A stretch of 64,000 bases of DNA. Source: CAIVAT01 sp964525995. GTDB lineage: Bacteria; Bacteroidota; Bacteroidia; Bacteroidales; FEN-979. Each line of letters opens with the position of its first letter. The stretch's first letter is position 1. This document shows, piece after piece, positions 8,800 to 17,849 of this stretch. Position numbers and translations under genes: made by a program. The stretch is taken from assembly GCA_964525995.1 (NCBI GenBank), contig CAZGIM010000001.1, forward strand, positions 62,001-126,000, in the 5' to 3' direction. The notes beneath the pieces were generated by a model. The model was not told the DNA's origin, ran no database searches, and was given only the letters and a program-made list of their open reading frames with translations.

Positions 8800-9552
8800 C
8801 TACTTCTTTTTAGCCTCGTTTTGCAGAAACTGTTCGATTGCCAGTGTCATCGAAGGAGCATGCTGGGTAGGGGCTTCCACATTAAGCGTTAATCCTGCAT
8901 CTTTGACGGCTTTGTGCGTCGAGTTTCCAAATGCTCCGATGGCAGTCGCGCCCTGAGTGAAATCTGGAAAATTCTTGAAAAGCGATTTTATCCCCGAAGG
9001 GCTGAAAAAGACCAGCAGGTCGTAATGGGTGATGTCGATGTCGGAGAGATCACTGGCAAGAGTCTTGTAAATAATGGCTTTTTTATACTGAATCTTATTT
9101 TCTTCCAGCATCTTGGGGATCTCCTGTTTGTGAATATCGGAGCAGGGCAGCAAAAATTTATCGTTCTTATGTTTCTTGATCAGTTCGATCAGGTTGGCAT
9201 AATTCTCTTTACTGTGGAAGATCTTTCTTTTACGGAATTGAACATATTTCTGGAGATAATAGGCAGTGGATTCGGAGATGCTGAAATACTTCATTGTTTC
9301 AGGAACTTCAACGCGCATCTCCTTACAGATCCTGAAATAATGATCAACTGCATTCCGCGAAGTAAAAATCACTGCTGAGTAATCAAGGATATTAATACGA
9401 TCCTTGCGAAAGTCCCTGGCAGGAATTCCTTCAATCATAAAGAACTTCCGAAATGTAATATTTACATTGAATTTCCTTGCAATTTCGCCGTAGGGTGATT
9501 TTTCAAAATCGGTCGGCTGAGGTTGGGAAACCAGAATATTCTTAATTTTCAA
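8800..9552 (-). CDS. hemD: Uroporphyrinogen-III synthase
   Basis: Closes and rearranges hydroxymethylbilane to uroporphyrinogen III, the branch point to haem, sirohaem and cobalamin. 250 residues with the two-domain HemD layout: FTSRNAVDHYFRICKE (about 63-78) in the first domain; FFSPSGIKSLFKNFPDF, then AIGAFGNSTHKAVKDAG and VEAPTQHAPSM in the second. Sequence conservation in HemD is low, but these segments are diagnostic. It lies between a DUF4271 membrane protein and rnpA, a neighbourhood common in Bacteroidota. Confidence 0.88.
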   Translation of the reverse strand: MKIKNILVSQPQPTDFEKSPYGEIARKFNVNITFRKFFMIEGIPARDFRKDRINILDYSAVIFTSRNAVDHYFRICKEMRVEVPETMKYFSISESTAYYLQKYVQFRKRKIFHSKENYANLIELIKKHKNDKFLLPCSDIHKQEIPKMLEENKIQYKKAIIYKTLASDLSDIDITHYDLLVFFSPSGIKSLFKNFPDFTQGATAIGAFGNSTHKAVKDAGLTLNVEAPTQHAPSMTLAIEQFLQNEAKKK

Positions 9553-9605
9553 GGTACTACAGTGTTAATGTTCGACATCCCGAAACCCTTACAATGACTG
9601 ATCAT

Positions 9606-10382
9606 TTAGAAGATCAACAATAATTTTACAAGAATAAAAACCGGTAAAATTTCGAGGCTGCAAAGATACACAAATAAAAATAAATACGAAAACTTGGTCA
9701 GATTCATTCCGATAAAAAAACCTCTCACAAACCTAAACAACAACAACAACCCCGCAACCAACAGGTTCAGGTACAATAGCTTTACATCTGAAATGAAAAG
9801 GAATGGAATCATGAAAATGAGAAGCACCGGCCCGGCAATCATGGAGATGATCAGCAGGTTAATCTGGTAATTCAGGGTGGTTTCGCGGGTCTTGAAAACC
9901 GTTCCAAGGAACCAGATTAAGCTCATTTTCAATGTATAATACCCTATGACCAGGAGGTTGAGGATACCGAAAAAGGTCAGGTCATCCAGACTCCTAATTC
10001 TGAACCCTGCCAGATGAAGATTGATTTCATAAAGCAGGAGGGAGAACATAAGTATATATACCACACTATAAGTCAGGGTGAATCTTTCTGTCATGATATC
10101 CCCGTCGCGGAGCAACTGATTAACATTACGTTGGGAAAACGGTGCCTTGAACATCTGTTGAATGCGCTTGGAATAGAAAACCTGAGTCCAGGCAATCAAC
10201 GCCAGGCAGATCAGGATGATGACCAGGATCCAGTCGGGCGGATTTTTAGTCGCTGGTGTGATGTGGAAGGAATCGGGGTGGAGTTGATGGGCGGTGAAGA
10301 GGGTAGGGGAATACTCGGGAAGCGGCCTTTGAAGGCTTTGAATTTCGACGGTCGTATCATGAGCGGACTGAATATTATGCAT
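9606..10382 (-). CDS. DUF4271 membrane protein
   Basis: 258 residues from the Met at 10382; an upstream in-frame ATG at 10433 would give 17 more residues but lies well inside the rluA-like gene. There is a TM near residue 55-75, then about five to six more membrane segments from about 110 to 255, ending LPVFILVKLLLIF. The C-terminal pattern RFVRGFFIGMNLTKFSYLFLF matches DUF4271, a Bacteroidota family usually encoded beside hemD. Function unknown; an inner-membrane location is clear. The first codons overlap the rluA-like stop by 8 bases, indicating coupling. Confidence 0.82.
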   Translation of the reverse strand: MHNIQSAHDTTVEIQSLQRPLPEYSPTLFTAHQLHPDSFHITPATKNPPDWILVIILICLALIAWTQVFYSKRIQQMFKAPFSQRNVNQLLRDGDIMTERFTLTYSVVYILMFSLLLYEINLHLAGFRIRSLDDLTFFGILNLLVIGYYTLKMSLIWFLGTVFKTRETTLNYQINLLIISMIAGPVLLIFMIPFLFISDVKLLYLNLLVAGLLLLFRFVRGFFIGMNLTKFSYLFLFVYLCSLEILPVFILVKLLLIF

Positions 10383-11103
10383 GGCTGACGGGGTCCTGCT
10401 GTTGCAGCATAAAGTAGTTCCACAGGGGGTCATCGGGGGGATCCGCTTGAACGACCAAGGGTTCTTTCTTCACGGGATGAATGAACCGGATTGTACGCGA
10501 ATGCAGATGTATAAAACCTCCCGGATTGGACCTTGGATAACCGTATTTCAGATCGCCTTTAACCGGACAACCCAGGGCGGCTAATTGTGCCCTGATCTGA
10601 TGATGACGCCCGGTGAGAAGTTGAATTTCGAGGAGGAAGTATCGGTCGCTTGCACCGGTAACTTTGTAGATAAGTTCGGCAGTCTGAGCATCGGTCACTC
10701 GCCGGTCATAAACGTACGACTTATTCTGCTGCTCGTTTCGCACAATATACTGTTTCAGATGTCCTTCCGGTTCGGGTGGCTTGTTGGCGACTACGGCCCA
10801 GTATGTCTTTTGAATCTCTCCGTCGCGAAGCATCCTGTTTAGGCGGGCAAGGGCTTTTGAGGTCCGGGCAAAGATCAGGGCCCCGCTGACGGGCCGGTCG
10901 AGCCTGTGAACGACGCCAAGAAACACCGCACCGGGCTTCTGAAACTTATCTTTCAAATACTTTTTTAAAAGGTCACTTAGAGGTTCATCACCAGTCTTGT
11001 CCCCCTGCACGATATCGGAAGGCCGTTTATTGAAAAGGATCAGGTGGTTATCAATATAAAGGATATTCCGGTCAATACTGTTCCTTCTCATTTGGAAAGT
11101 CAA
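10375..11103 (-). CDS. RluA-family pseudouridine synthase
   Basis: Isomerises uridine to pseudouridine in rRNA or tRNA. The catalytic Asp is D69 in HRLDRPVSG, followed by the conserved GRHHQIRAQLAALGCPVKGD segment (about 165-185) and a C-terminal LHSRTIRFIHPVKKEP strand. There is no N-terminal S4 domain, so it resembles the short RluA/RluC-like class; the target site cannot be named. The start at 11103 overlaps the panB end by 32 bases; Met5 at 11091 is an alternative. It is part of the panB-rluA-DUF4271 unit. Confidence 0.9.
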   Translation of the reverse strand: MTFQMRRNSIDRNILYIDNHLILFNKRPSDIVQGDKTGDEPLSDLLKKYLKDKFQKPGAVFLGVVHRLDRPVSGALIFARTSKALARLNRMLRDGEIQKTYWAVVANKPPEPEGHLKQYIVRNEQQNKSYVYDRRVTDAQTAELIYKVTGASDRYFLLEIQLLTGRHHQIRAQLAALGCPVKGDLKYGYPRSNPGGFIHLHSRTIRFIHPVKKEPLVVQADPPDDPLWNYFMLQQQDPVSHA

Positions 11104-11896
11104 GAGTTTTCACATCCCTGATATAGGTATTGACGGCACCGCGAACTTCTTCCGACAGGTTGTGATAGCGGCGCAGGAAGCGAGGCGAGAACTCCATCGT
11201 AATTCCAAGCATGTCATGCAGCACCAGTACCTGGCCATCAACCCATTTCCCGGCCCCGATCCCGATAATCGGAATTTTAATTTCGGAGGTCACTTTTTGT
11301 CCCAGCAAAGCAGGAATTTTTTCCAGAACTATGCCAAAACAACCTGCTTTTTCGAGAATATGGGCATCCTCAATCAGCTTTGCCGACTCTTCTTCGCTGG
11401 TCGCCCTTACTACATAGGTGCCAAATTTATGGATTGATTGCGGGGTCAGTCCCAGATGGCCCATCACCGGAATCCCGGCCGAAAGGATTCGGTCGACCGA
11501 CTCAAGCACCTCCCTGCCACCCTCCAGCTTAACGGCATCGGCGCCCGTCTCCTTCATGATCCGGATCGACGAGTTCAGGGCCTCCTTAGAGTTTCCCTGA
11601 TAGGTTCCAAAAGGAAGGTCGATTACCACTAGTGCCCTCTTTACTGCCCTTACCACCGAGGCCCCATGGTAAATCATCTCGTTGAGGGTGATGGGTAACG
11701 TCGAACTGTGACCGGCCATCACGTTGGAGGCGGAATCACCCACCAGGATGACATCAATTCCCGTACTGTCAAGAATTCGGGCAAACGAATAATCGTACGC
11801 AGTCAACATGGCGATCTTTTCACCCTTTATTTTCATCTCCTGAAGAATATGGGTGGTGACCTTGGTCACATCTCTAAACGATTTTGATAGTGCCAT
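11072..11896 (-). CDS. panB: 3-methyl-2-oxobutanoate hydroxymethyltransferase
   Basis: First step of pantothenate synthesis: methylene-THF plus ketoisovalerate gives ketopantoate. 274 residues from ATG 11896 (MALSKSFRDVTKV). An in-frame ATG at 11941 is rejected because a promoter box lies inside that extension. Signatures: MLTAYDYSFARI, VGDSASNVMAGHSSTLPIT (Mg-binding Asp), VVIDLPFGTYQGN, DAVKLEGG, PVMGHLGLTPQSIHKFGTY and the catalytic-Glu region FGIVLEKIPALL. Complete and of normal length. panC and panD are not in the window. Confidence 0.95.
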   Translation of the reverse strand: MALSKSFRDVTKVTTHILQEMKIKGEKIAMLTAYDYSFARILDSTGIDVILVGDSASNVMAGHSSTLPITLNEMIYHGASVVRAVKRALVVIDLPFGTYQGNSKEALNSSIRIMKETGADAVKLEGGREVLESVDRILSAGIPVMGHLGLTPQSIHKFGTYVVRATSEEESAKLIEDAHILEKAGCFGIVLEKIPALLGQKVTSEIKIPIIGIGAGKWVDGQVLVLHDMLGITMEFSPRFLRRYHNLSEEVRGAVNTYIRDVKTLDFPNEKEQY

Positions 11897-11914
11897 ATTT
11901 GTGATTTGAATGAG

Positions 11915-11922
11915 CAAATCTA
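11915..11922 (-). promoter_or_regulatory. panB -7 promoter box
   Basis: TAGATTTG on the minus strand matches TAnnTTTG and ends 18 bases before the panB ATG at 11896. It is immediately back-to-back with the TACATTTG box of the divergent lipoprotein gene (11937-11944), so the two promoters share about 30 bp. Confidence 0.45.
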
Positions 11923-11936
11923 CGAAATATTTTATG

Positions 11937-11944
11937 TACATTTG
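11937..11944 (+). promoter_or_regulatory. -7 promoter box of the DUF4249-like gene
   Basis: TACATTTG matches TAnnTTTG and lies 22 bases before the ATG at 11967. No good -33 TTTG at normal spacing. Confidence 0.45.
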
Positions 11945-11966
11945 CCAACTACTTAATTTCTGACCA

Positions 11967-12953
11967 ATGCGTTACCCGAAAATGCTCTTATTACTCGTCC
12001 TGCTGATTCCGGCACTCTTTTCCTGCAATAAAGAATTGAATGTCAATGCCGATTGGAAGGATGTTACCGTGGTTTACGGCCTGCTTGATCAAACGCAGGA
12101 TACTACCTTTATTAAAATTACCAAGGCCTTTTTAGGCCCGGGTGATGCCCTGCAGTTTGCGAAAATACCCGATTCGAGTAATTATCCCGACAAACTGGAG
12201 GTACGGCTTGACGAGTATAACGGAACCGCACTTGTGACCTCCCATCCCTGCGATACTATTACGATCCATAATAAACAGGCAGGGGATTCCATTTTCTATT
12301 ATCCTGATCAGCTTATGTACTATTCTACAGCCAAATTGGATGAGAATCATATCTATAAGTTGTATATTAAAAATAAAAAGACCGGAAAAGAGGTCACTGC
12401 CGAAACCGAACTGGTGCGTGACTTTGATATTGAGAAACCGCAGGTAGCCAGCTTTGTTCCTGGGTTTACCTTCGAAGTGAAATGGACCCCCTCCAAGGTT
12501 GGGAAACGATATCAACTGGTCATCAGGTTCTGGTACCTCGAGGCGAAAAAAACCGATCCTGCCAATCCGGTTATGAAATATATCGATTGGCTGGTGTTTA
12601 ATAATATCCTGGCAGCCGACAACCAGGTAACCGCCTTCGATTATTATTTCCCGGGCGAAGCCTTCTACACAGTGGTAGGATCAAAGATCAAGGTTGATAC
12701 ATCCCTGGCTGGTCGTAGCGCCCATCACTGCGATTTTATCTTCACGGTTGCCGCCTCCGCACTCAATACCTACATGGAAGTTACCGAACCCTCCTTGTCG
12801 CTGGTTCAGGAAAAACCAGCCTATACCAACATTATAAACGGCATCGGGTTATTTTCAGCCCGGTTCATGAAATCGCAGGACTCCATGGAGATAAGCGGTC
12901 CAACCAAAGCCGAACTGAAAGTCAATCAATACACCAAGGACCTGGGTTTTTAA
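11967..12953 (+). CDS. DUF4249-like lipoprotein
   Basis: 328 residues with a clear lipobox (LLIPALFSC, Cys at about residue 20) and a mostly beta sequence beginning VVYGLLDQTQDTTFIKITKAF. This opening, a statement of value then an ITKAF-like strand, resembles DUF4249/Ig-like outer-membrane lipoproteins of Bacteroidota that often accompany TonB-dependent receptors; no receptor gene is present here. Likely located in the outer membrane. No catalytic motif seen. It stands alone between divergent panB and dnaK. Confidence 0.65.
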   Translation: MRYPKMLLLLVLLIPALFSCNKELNVNADWKDVTVVYGLLDQTQDTTFIKITKAFLGPGDALQFAKIPDSSNYPDKLEVRLDEYNGTALVTSHPCDTITIHNKQAGDSIFYYPDQLMYYSTAKLDENHIYKLYIKNKKTGKEVTAETELVRDFDIEKPQVASFVPGFTFEVKWTPSKVGKRYQLVIRFWYLEAKKTDPANPVMKYIDWLVFNNILAADNQVTAFDYYFPGEAFYTVVGSKIKVDTSLAGRSAHHCDFIFTVAASALNTYMEVTEPSLSLVQEKPAYTNIINGIGLFSARFMKSQDSMEISGPTKAELKVNQYTKDLGF

Positions 12954-13038
12954 TTCCCACAGACCTCAATCCCTCCTATCAGTATGAACGCGGATTTACC
13001 ATTCTGTCGTTTTGTCACCTTTCTGTCATAAATTGCTT

Positions 13039-13054
13039 TTGGCACAATCATTGA
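13039..13054 (+). promoter_or_regulatory. Sigma-54-like -24/-12 element upstream of dnaK
   Basis: TTGGCACAATCATTGA has the spacing and most bases of the sigma-54 consensus (TTGGCAC-N5-TTGC), with GA in place of GC at -12. It lies 59 bases before the dnaK ATG. No CIRCE operator is seen. The role is an inference from sequence only. Confidence 0.4.
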
Positions 13055-13096
13055 CTACCAAGGCCAAAATTCGTGAAGAACTTATTGTTTACATTG

Positions 13097-13103
13097 AAAG
13101 GAG
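13097..13103 (+). promoter_or_regulatory. Strong Shine-Dalgarno of dnaK
   Basis: AAAGGAG sits 9 bases before the dnaK ATG at 13113. A full Shine-Dalgarno is unusual in Bacteroidota, which mostly initiate without one, and suggests strong translation of the chaperone. Confidence 0.6.
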
Positions 13104-13112
13104 ATAATTAAA

Positions 13113-15032
13113 ATGGGTAAAATTATTGGTATTGATCTTGGAACCACCAACTCCTGCGTGGCTGTTATGGAAGGCAACGAACCTGTCGTAATTCCGAACA
13201 GCGAAGGGAGGCGTACTACACCATCGGTTGTCGGTTTTACCGAAAGCGGTGAACGAAAAGTCGGCGATCCTGCTAAACGGCAAGCCATAACAAATCCGAA
13301 AAACACGGTGTTTTCCATCAAACGTTTTATGGGTGAGACCTGGGATCAGGTTCAGAAGGAGATTAAAAGGGTACCTTTTATGGTTTCAAAGGGAGATAAC
13401 AACACTCCCCGTGTCAATATTTCAGGAAAGCTTTATAGCCCGCAGGAAATTTCGGCTATGGTGCTTCAGAAGATGAAGAAAACAGCCGAGGATTACCTGG
13501 GACAGGAGATCAAGGAAGCTGTTATAACCGTTCCGGCCTACTTCAGCGATTCGCAGCGTCAGGCAACCAAAGAAGCCGGTGAAATAGCCGGGTTACTGGT
13601 CAAAAGGATCATTAACGAGCCCACGGCTGCTGCACTAGCATATGGTCTTGATAAAAAGAACAAGGATATTAAGGTAGCTGTTTTCGACCTCGGGGGCGGC
13701 ACCTTTGATATTTCGATCCTTGAATTGGGTGAGGGGGTGTTTGAGGTCAAATCAACTAACGGGAATACTCATCTTGGCGGCGATGACTTTGATCACATTG
13801 TCATCGACTGGCTGGCTGATGAATTTCAGAAAGACGAAGGGCTGGACCTGCGCAAAGATCCCATGGCACTGCAACGCCTGAAGGAAGCGGCAGAAAAGGC
13901 TAAAATCGAATTGTCCAGCTCCATGGAAACGGAGATCAATCTGCCTTATATTATGCCGGTTGACGGCGTTCCCAAGCACCTTGTAAAAAAGCTGACCCGT
14001 GCAAAGTTCGAGCAGCTTATCGACACCCTGATGCAATCGACTATTCAGCCCTGCCAGAAAGCGCTGCAGGATGCAAATATGAAACCATCCGACATTGATG
14101 AAGTTATCCTGGTCGGCGGATCCACCCGTATTCCGGCAGTTCAGAAACTGGTTCGTGAATTTTTCGGTAAGGAGCCTTCCAAAGGCGTCAACCCCGACGA
14201 AGTGGTTGCCATCGGAGCGGCCATTCAAGGCGGTGTTCTCACGGGTGAGGTCAAAGATGTACTCCTGCTCGATGTGACACCCTTATCGCTGGGTATCGAA
14301 ACTTTGGGCAGCGTGATGACCCGCCTGATTGAGGCTAACACTACCATCCCGACCCGTAAATCGGAGGTGTTTTCAACAGCCGCTGATAATCAGACATCGG
14401 TCGAGATTCATGTACTGCAGGGCGAACGACCCATGGCAAACCAAAATAAGAGTATTGGACGGTTCCACCTCGACGGCCTCCCGCCTGCGCCGAGAGGCAT
14501 CCCGCAAATTGAAGTCACCTTCGACATAGACGCCAATGGCATCCTCCATGTGACCGCCAAGGACAAGGCGACGGGGAAATCGCAGCAAATCAGGATCGAG
14601 GCATCCTCTGGATTATCCGATGCGGATATCCGCAGAATGAAAGAGGAAGCTCAGAGCAATGCCGATGCCGACAAGAAGATGAAAGATGAAATCGACAAGC
14701 TTAACCAGGCCGACAGCATGGTGTTTCAAACAGAAAAGCAGTTGAAGGAATTTGGCGATAAAATCCCGGCCGATAAAAAAGCTACCATCGAACAAGCGGT
14801 GAATGATTTGAAAAATGCGCATAAAAACCGTGATTTCGCAGGTATCGACCGGGCAATGGCCAGTCTGAATTCAATTTGGCAAACTGCCAGCGAAGAGATG
14901 TATAAAAACGCGTCGCAAGCCGGCCCACAGGGTAATCCGAATCAGGAACCCAACCAGTCGCAACAGGGACCTAAAGGTTCTGGCAATGACGAAGTGACGG
15001 ACGTCGATTTTGAAGAGGTAAAGGATAAATAA
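13113..15032 (+). CDS. dnaK: Molecular chaperone DnaK (Hsp70)
   Basis: 639-residue Hsp70: ATP-dependent folding chaperone with DnaJ and GrpE as partners. The N-terminal ATPase domain starts GKIIGIDLGTTNSCVAVMEG, with VFDLGGGTFDISIL and ILVGGSTRIPAVQ further on; a linker DVLLLDVTPLSLG (about 390) leads to the substrate-binding domain and helical lid, ending in the conserved acidic tail EVTDVDFEEVKDK after a Gln/Asn/Pro-rich linker. Complete. It is monocistronic: a sigma-54-like element precedes it and a strong terminator (15110-15147) follows; dnaJ and grpE are not adjacent. Confidence 0.98.
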   Translation: MGKIIGIDLGTTNSCVAVMEGNEPVVIPNSEGRRTTPSVVGFTESGERKVGDPAKRQAITNPKNTVFSIKRFMGETWDQVQKEIKRVPFMVSKGDNNTPRVNISGKLYSPQEISAMVLQKMKKTAEDYLGQEIKEAVITVPAYFSDSQRQATKEAGEIAGLLVKRIINEPTAAALAYGLDKKNKDIKVAVFDLGGGTFDISILELGEGVFEVKSTNGNTHLGGDDFDHIVIDWLADEFQKDEGLDLRKDPMALQRLKEAAEKAKIELSSSMETEINLPYIMPVDGVPKHLVKKLTRAKFEQLIDTLMQSTIQPCQKALQDANMKPSDIDEVILVGGSTRIPAVQKLVREFFGKEPSKGVNPDEVVAIGAAIQGGVLTGEVKDVLLLDVTPLSLGIETLGSVMTRLIEANTTIPTRKSEVFSTAADNQTSVEIHVLQGERPMANQNKSIGRFHLDGLPPAPRGIPQIEVTFDIDANGILHVTAKDKATGKSQQIRIEASSGLSDADIRRMKEEAQSNADADKKMKDEIDKLNQADSMVFQTEKQLKEFGDKIPADKKATIEQAVNDLKNAHKNRDFAGIDRAMASLNSIWQTASEEMYKNASQAGPQGNPNQEPNQSQQGPKGSGNDEVTDVDFEEVKDK

Positions 15033-15109
15033 ATTCCTGTTGTCTGAACATCTCAGCTCAACGGAACCTGAAATTCCATAATATTTAGTCTGAAACCAGG
15101 ATCACTTAA

Positions 15110-15147
15110 GGGTGAGCGGCCATCTGAGTCACTCACCCTCTTTTTTT
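15110..15147 (+). terminator. Rho-independent terminator of dnaK
   Basis: Perfect 7-bp stem GGGTGAG (15110-15116) / CTCACCC (15132-15138) followed by CTC and seven T residues. Confidence 0.85.
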
Positions 15148-15314
15148 ACAAACGGTAACTTTACAAGAATTTCCGGGACGATACAGTCCGGCCGGATCAT
15201 TGTTGCTATCAGATTTCAGGTTTTGTTAATAAATTGCCGAAGAAAATTCAAAAAAAAATTACCATTTTTGTAAATTAGTGCCACAACTATTGGTATCCTT
15301 TAAAATTGTTTGTT

Positions 15315-17822
15315 ATGAAACGACATGTTACGCGATCAGGAATGGTTTTATTGATGATGGTTTGGATTGTTACCGGATTCAGCCAGACCGTTACGGAGCT
15401 GGTAGTACCGAAATATTTCGGAAGTAAAACCGCCTCGTCATCAAACAGTGCCAGAACAGCTTTTGCAGTGTGTCTGAAAGTGGATGGATTGTCACCCAAT
15501 ACCGCCTACGATATCAAAACCGCGGTAGGGTTGGTCACCGACGCTGTTACCGTTTACGGCGCGGGTAATTCCTGGAATGGTACCACCTTCACGGGAACCA
15601 CCAGTCTCTTATCCTATTTCACCACCGACGCCACGGGGAGCAGCGGTCCGTTCTGGGTGTTTATTCAACCGACCGGGAATGCATCGCGTTTTGATGCCGG
15701 TCAGCAACACAATATCCGTATGGGATGGGTCGCTTCGGGTGGAACCATGCCTTCATCACCGCTCTTCATCGGTTCAAAAGTCCTGACTGCCCTTGATATC
15801 GCAGTAACACAGCGTACACCGGCTACGACCGATGATGGCTGTTTCGTTAAAGGAAGTTGTCTTTCGCAATCAAATGGCAAATACATGCTGATGTTTGATA
15901 ATGTTGCAGGTACGGGCGATCCCTTATTTGCTTACATGATCAGGCCGGCATCTCCCACCCAATCAGCGAACTCAGAATTGCCGGCAGTGATCAACGATAT
16001 TTACATGCAAACGGGAACCAGCGCTGCGGGGGATTATCCCGCCGTAATCCCGATCGGCGCTAACAATCCCAATGGAGTGCGCCGCGTGGAGTCGCGCAAT
16101 CCCGATAACACAATTTTTGCATTCAATACCAGTGCGACCGGTATCTGGCCCAGTGGGGCAAATTCCACTACCACGTTACGACGGGATGTAGTTACCCTGA
16201 CCAATACCGATACGCCTTTAACTCCTGCAGGCCCCACAGTACCTACGGTGCTTACCAGTTCCTCTGTAACCAACATTACCTTCAATACAGCAACCGGCAG
16301 CGGAGACGTTACCAGTAGCGGAGGTGGAACTATCACAGCCAGAGGACTTTGCTGGGGCACTGCGGCAAATCCTACTCTTTCAGGCTCACACTCCGTTGAA
16401 CCCGGAACTTTGGGAACCTTCACCAGCAATATCACCGGACTGCTTCCCAATACCACGTATCATCTCCGGGCATATGCAACAACTTCGGCCGGAACGGGTT
16501 ACGGCGCTGATGTGACCTTCAGCACCCTTTGTGAAGTGATGGCCCCGCAACCTGATTTTGCAGCAAGCAAGGTAAACCTGATGGTCGGAGAGTCAATAAA
16601 TTTCTTTGACTCAACCGATTTTTGTCCTGAAACCTGGCAATGGTCATTTAACGGGGGAGACCCCCTAACCTCCACACTTCAAAATCCAACGGGAATAACC
16701 TATAATTATCCGGGCGATTTTACGGTTTGTCTTACCGCCACCAACCAGTGGGGGCAGCAAACCATATGTAAAAATGCCTATATCCACGTTGTTGGGCCAA
16801 CCAATGCAAAATTGGTCATGACCGAAATAAATTACCGATCACCTGTCGGAGGCACTGACTCATTGGAGTTTATCGAAATTTATAACAATGACCTGAACCC
16901 CTGGAATCTCCAGAATTTTCACTTTACCAAAGGAATTGAGTACAATTTCCCCAACATGACGTTGAATCCACAAGGCTATATCTTGCTTGCAAAAAGCAGT
17001 CAATGGATGCAGAACACATACGGGGTGGCTGCACTTCAATGGAATGCAGGAGGCGCGCTTAGCAACCAGGGAGAGGCCATCGTTATCAAAGATCCGTATG
17101 GTTTCGTCATCGACTCGGTTTACTATCTGCCCACCCTTCCCTGGGATACCATGGCCAATGGCAAAGGGCCTACTCTGGAGTTCTGTGATCCGAATCTGAG
17201 TAATACCGACCCTGCAAACTGGCGGCACGCCCTTGTCTATCAAGGCCTGACGCCTTCAGGCGACTCTCTCTGGGCCTCTCCCCTAGAGGGGTGCTCCTAT
17301 GCTCCTATCGCAAACTTCACGGTAAGTGATTCCACCATCGTCCTGGGACAAAGCGTGACCTTCACCGATGCTTCTTCATCCAATGTCGAGACCTGGTTCT
17401 GGGAATTTGAAAGGGGAATCCCTGAAACCTTCAGCGGACAATCACCGCCACCCATTACCTATAATATTATGGGCGCCTATGATGTTACCCTGACCGTTAC
17501 TAACAATGCGGGGCACAGTGTGAAGTATAAACCGGGACTAATCCAGGTCGGCCCCAATGGTACCGGTCACACACCAAAAGCAGCAACTTTCTCGGTACAT
17601 CCCAATCCCTCTTCCGACGGGCATTTCACCATTGATTTCACAACAAACTCAACCTACTCAGTAGAGATTTTTTCCGAAATCGGTGTTTTGTCAGCGGACT
17701 ATACCACTTCCGAAAAATCATTGTATGTAAACATACCGGAACACTCCTCGGGTCTGTACCTGATAAGGGTGACAGATCAACAATCAGGACAAACCTCCAT
17801 TCAAAAATTAACCGTTTATTAA
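15315..17822 (+). CDS. Secreted multidomain protein, T9SS type A sorting
   Basis: 835 residues from ATG 15315. Signal peptide MKRHVTRSGMVLLMMVWIVTGFSQ. Domains in order: an N-terminal region with Cys pairs (to about 300), a fibronectin-III-like domain (about 310-405, GLLPNTTYHLRAYATTSAG), a PKD domain (about 410-490, WQWSFNGGDP), a lamin-tail domain (about 495-620, LVMTEINYRS... DSLEFIEIYNN), a second PKD domain (about 660-745, FTDASSSNVETWFWEF) and a C-terminal T9SS type A domain (about 756-835, FSVHPNPSSDGHF... SSGLYLIRV). Likely exported across the outer membrane by T9SS and fixed to the surface or released. Substrate or ligand unknown. The next T9SS cargo gene follows after 27 bases. Confidence 0.88.
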   Translation: MKRHVTRSGMVLLMMVWIVTGFSQTVTELVVPKYFGSKTASSSNSARTAFAVCLKVDGLSPNTAYDIKTAVGLVTDAVTVYGAGNSWNGTTFTGTTSLLSYFTTDATGSSGPFWVFIQPTGNASRFDAGQQHNIRMGWVASGGTMPSSPLFIGSKVLTALDIAVTQRTPATTDDGCFVKGSCLSQSNGKYMLMFDNVAGTGDPLFAYMIRPASPTQSANSELPAVINDIYMQTGTSAAGDYPAVIPIGANNPNGVRRVESRNPDNTIFAFNTSATGIWPSGANSTTTLRRDVVTLTNTDTPLTPAGPTVPTVLTSSSVTNITFNTATGSGDVTSSGGGTITARGLCWGTAANPTLSGSHSVEPGTLGTFTSNITGLLPNTTYHLRAYATTSAGTGYGADVTFSTLCEVMAPQPDFAASKVNLMVGESINFFDSTDFCPETWQWSFNGGDPLTSTLQNPTGITYNYPGDFTVCLTATNQWGQQTICKNAYIHVVGPTNAKLVMTEINYRSPVGGTDSLEFIEIYNNDLNPWNLQNFHFTKGIEYNFPNMTLNPQGYILLAKSSQWMQNTYGVAALQWNAGGALSNQGEAIVIKDPYGFVIDSVYYLPTLPWDTMANGKGPTLEFCDPNLSNTDPANWRHALVYQGLTPSGDSLWASPLEGCSYAPIANFTVSDSTIVLGQSVTFTDASSSNVETWFWEFERGIPETFSGQSPPPITYNIMGAYDVTLTVTNNAGHSVKYKPGLIQVGPNGTGHTPKAATFSVHPNPSSDGHFTIDFTTNSTYSVEIFSEIGVLSADYTTSEKSLYVNIPEHSSGLYLIRVTDQQSGQTSIQKLTVY

Positions 17823-17849
17823 TTTTCACCTAAATTAAATATTATTCCT

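Noticed and set aside
8914..9378. 154-codon ORF antisense to hemD
   Set aside because: Low-complexity shadow frame inside a recognised gene.
13752..14228. 158-codon ORF antisense to dnaK
   Set aside because: Mirror of the conserved dnaK coding frame; no start signal or recognisable product.
15033..15305. CIRCE/HrcA site near dnaK
   Set aside because: No inverted repeat of that type found; the inverted repeat present is the dnaK terminator.
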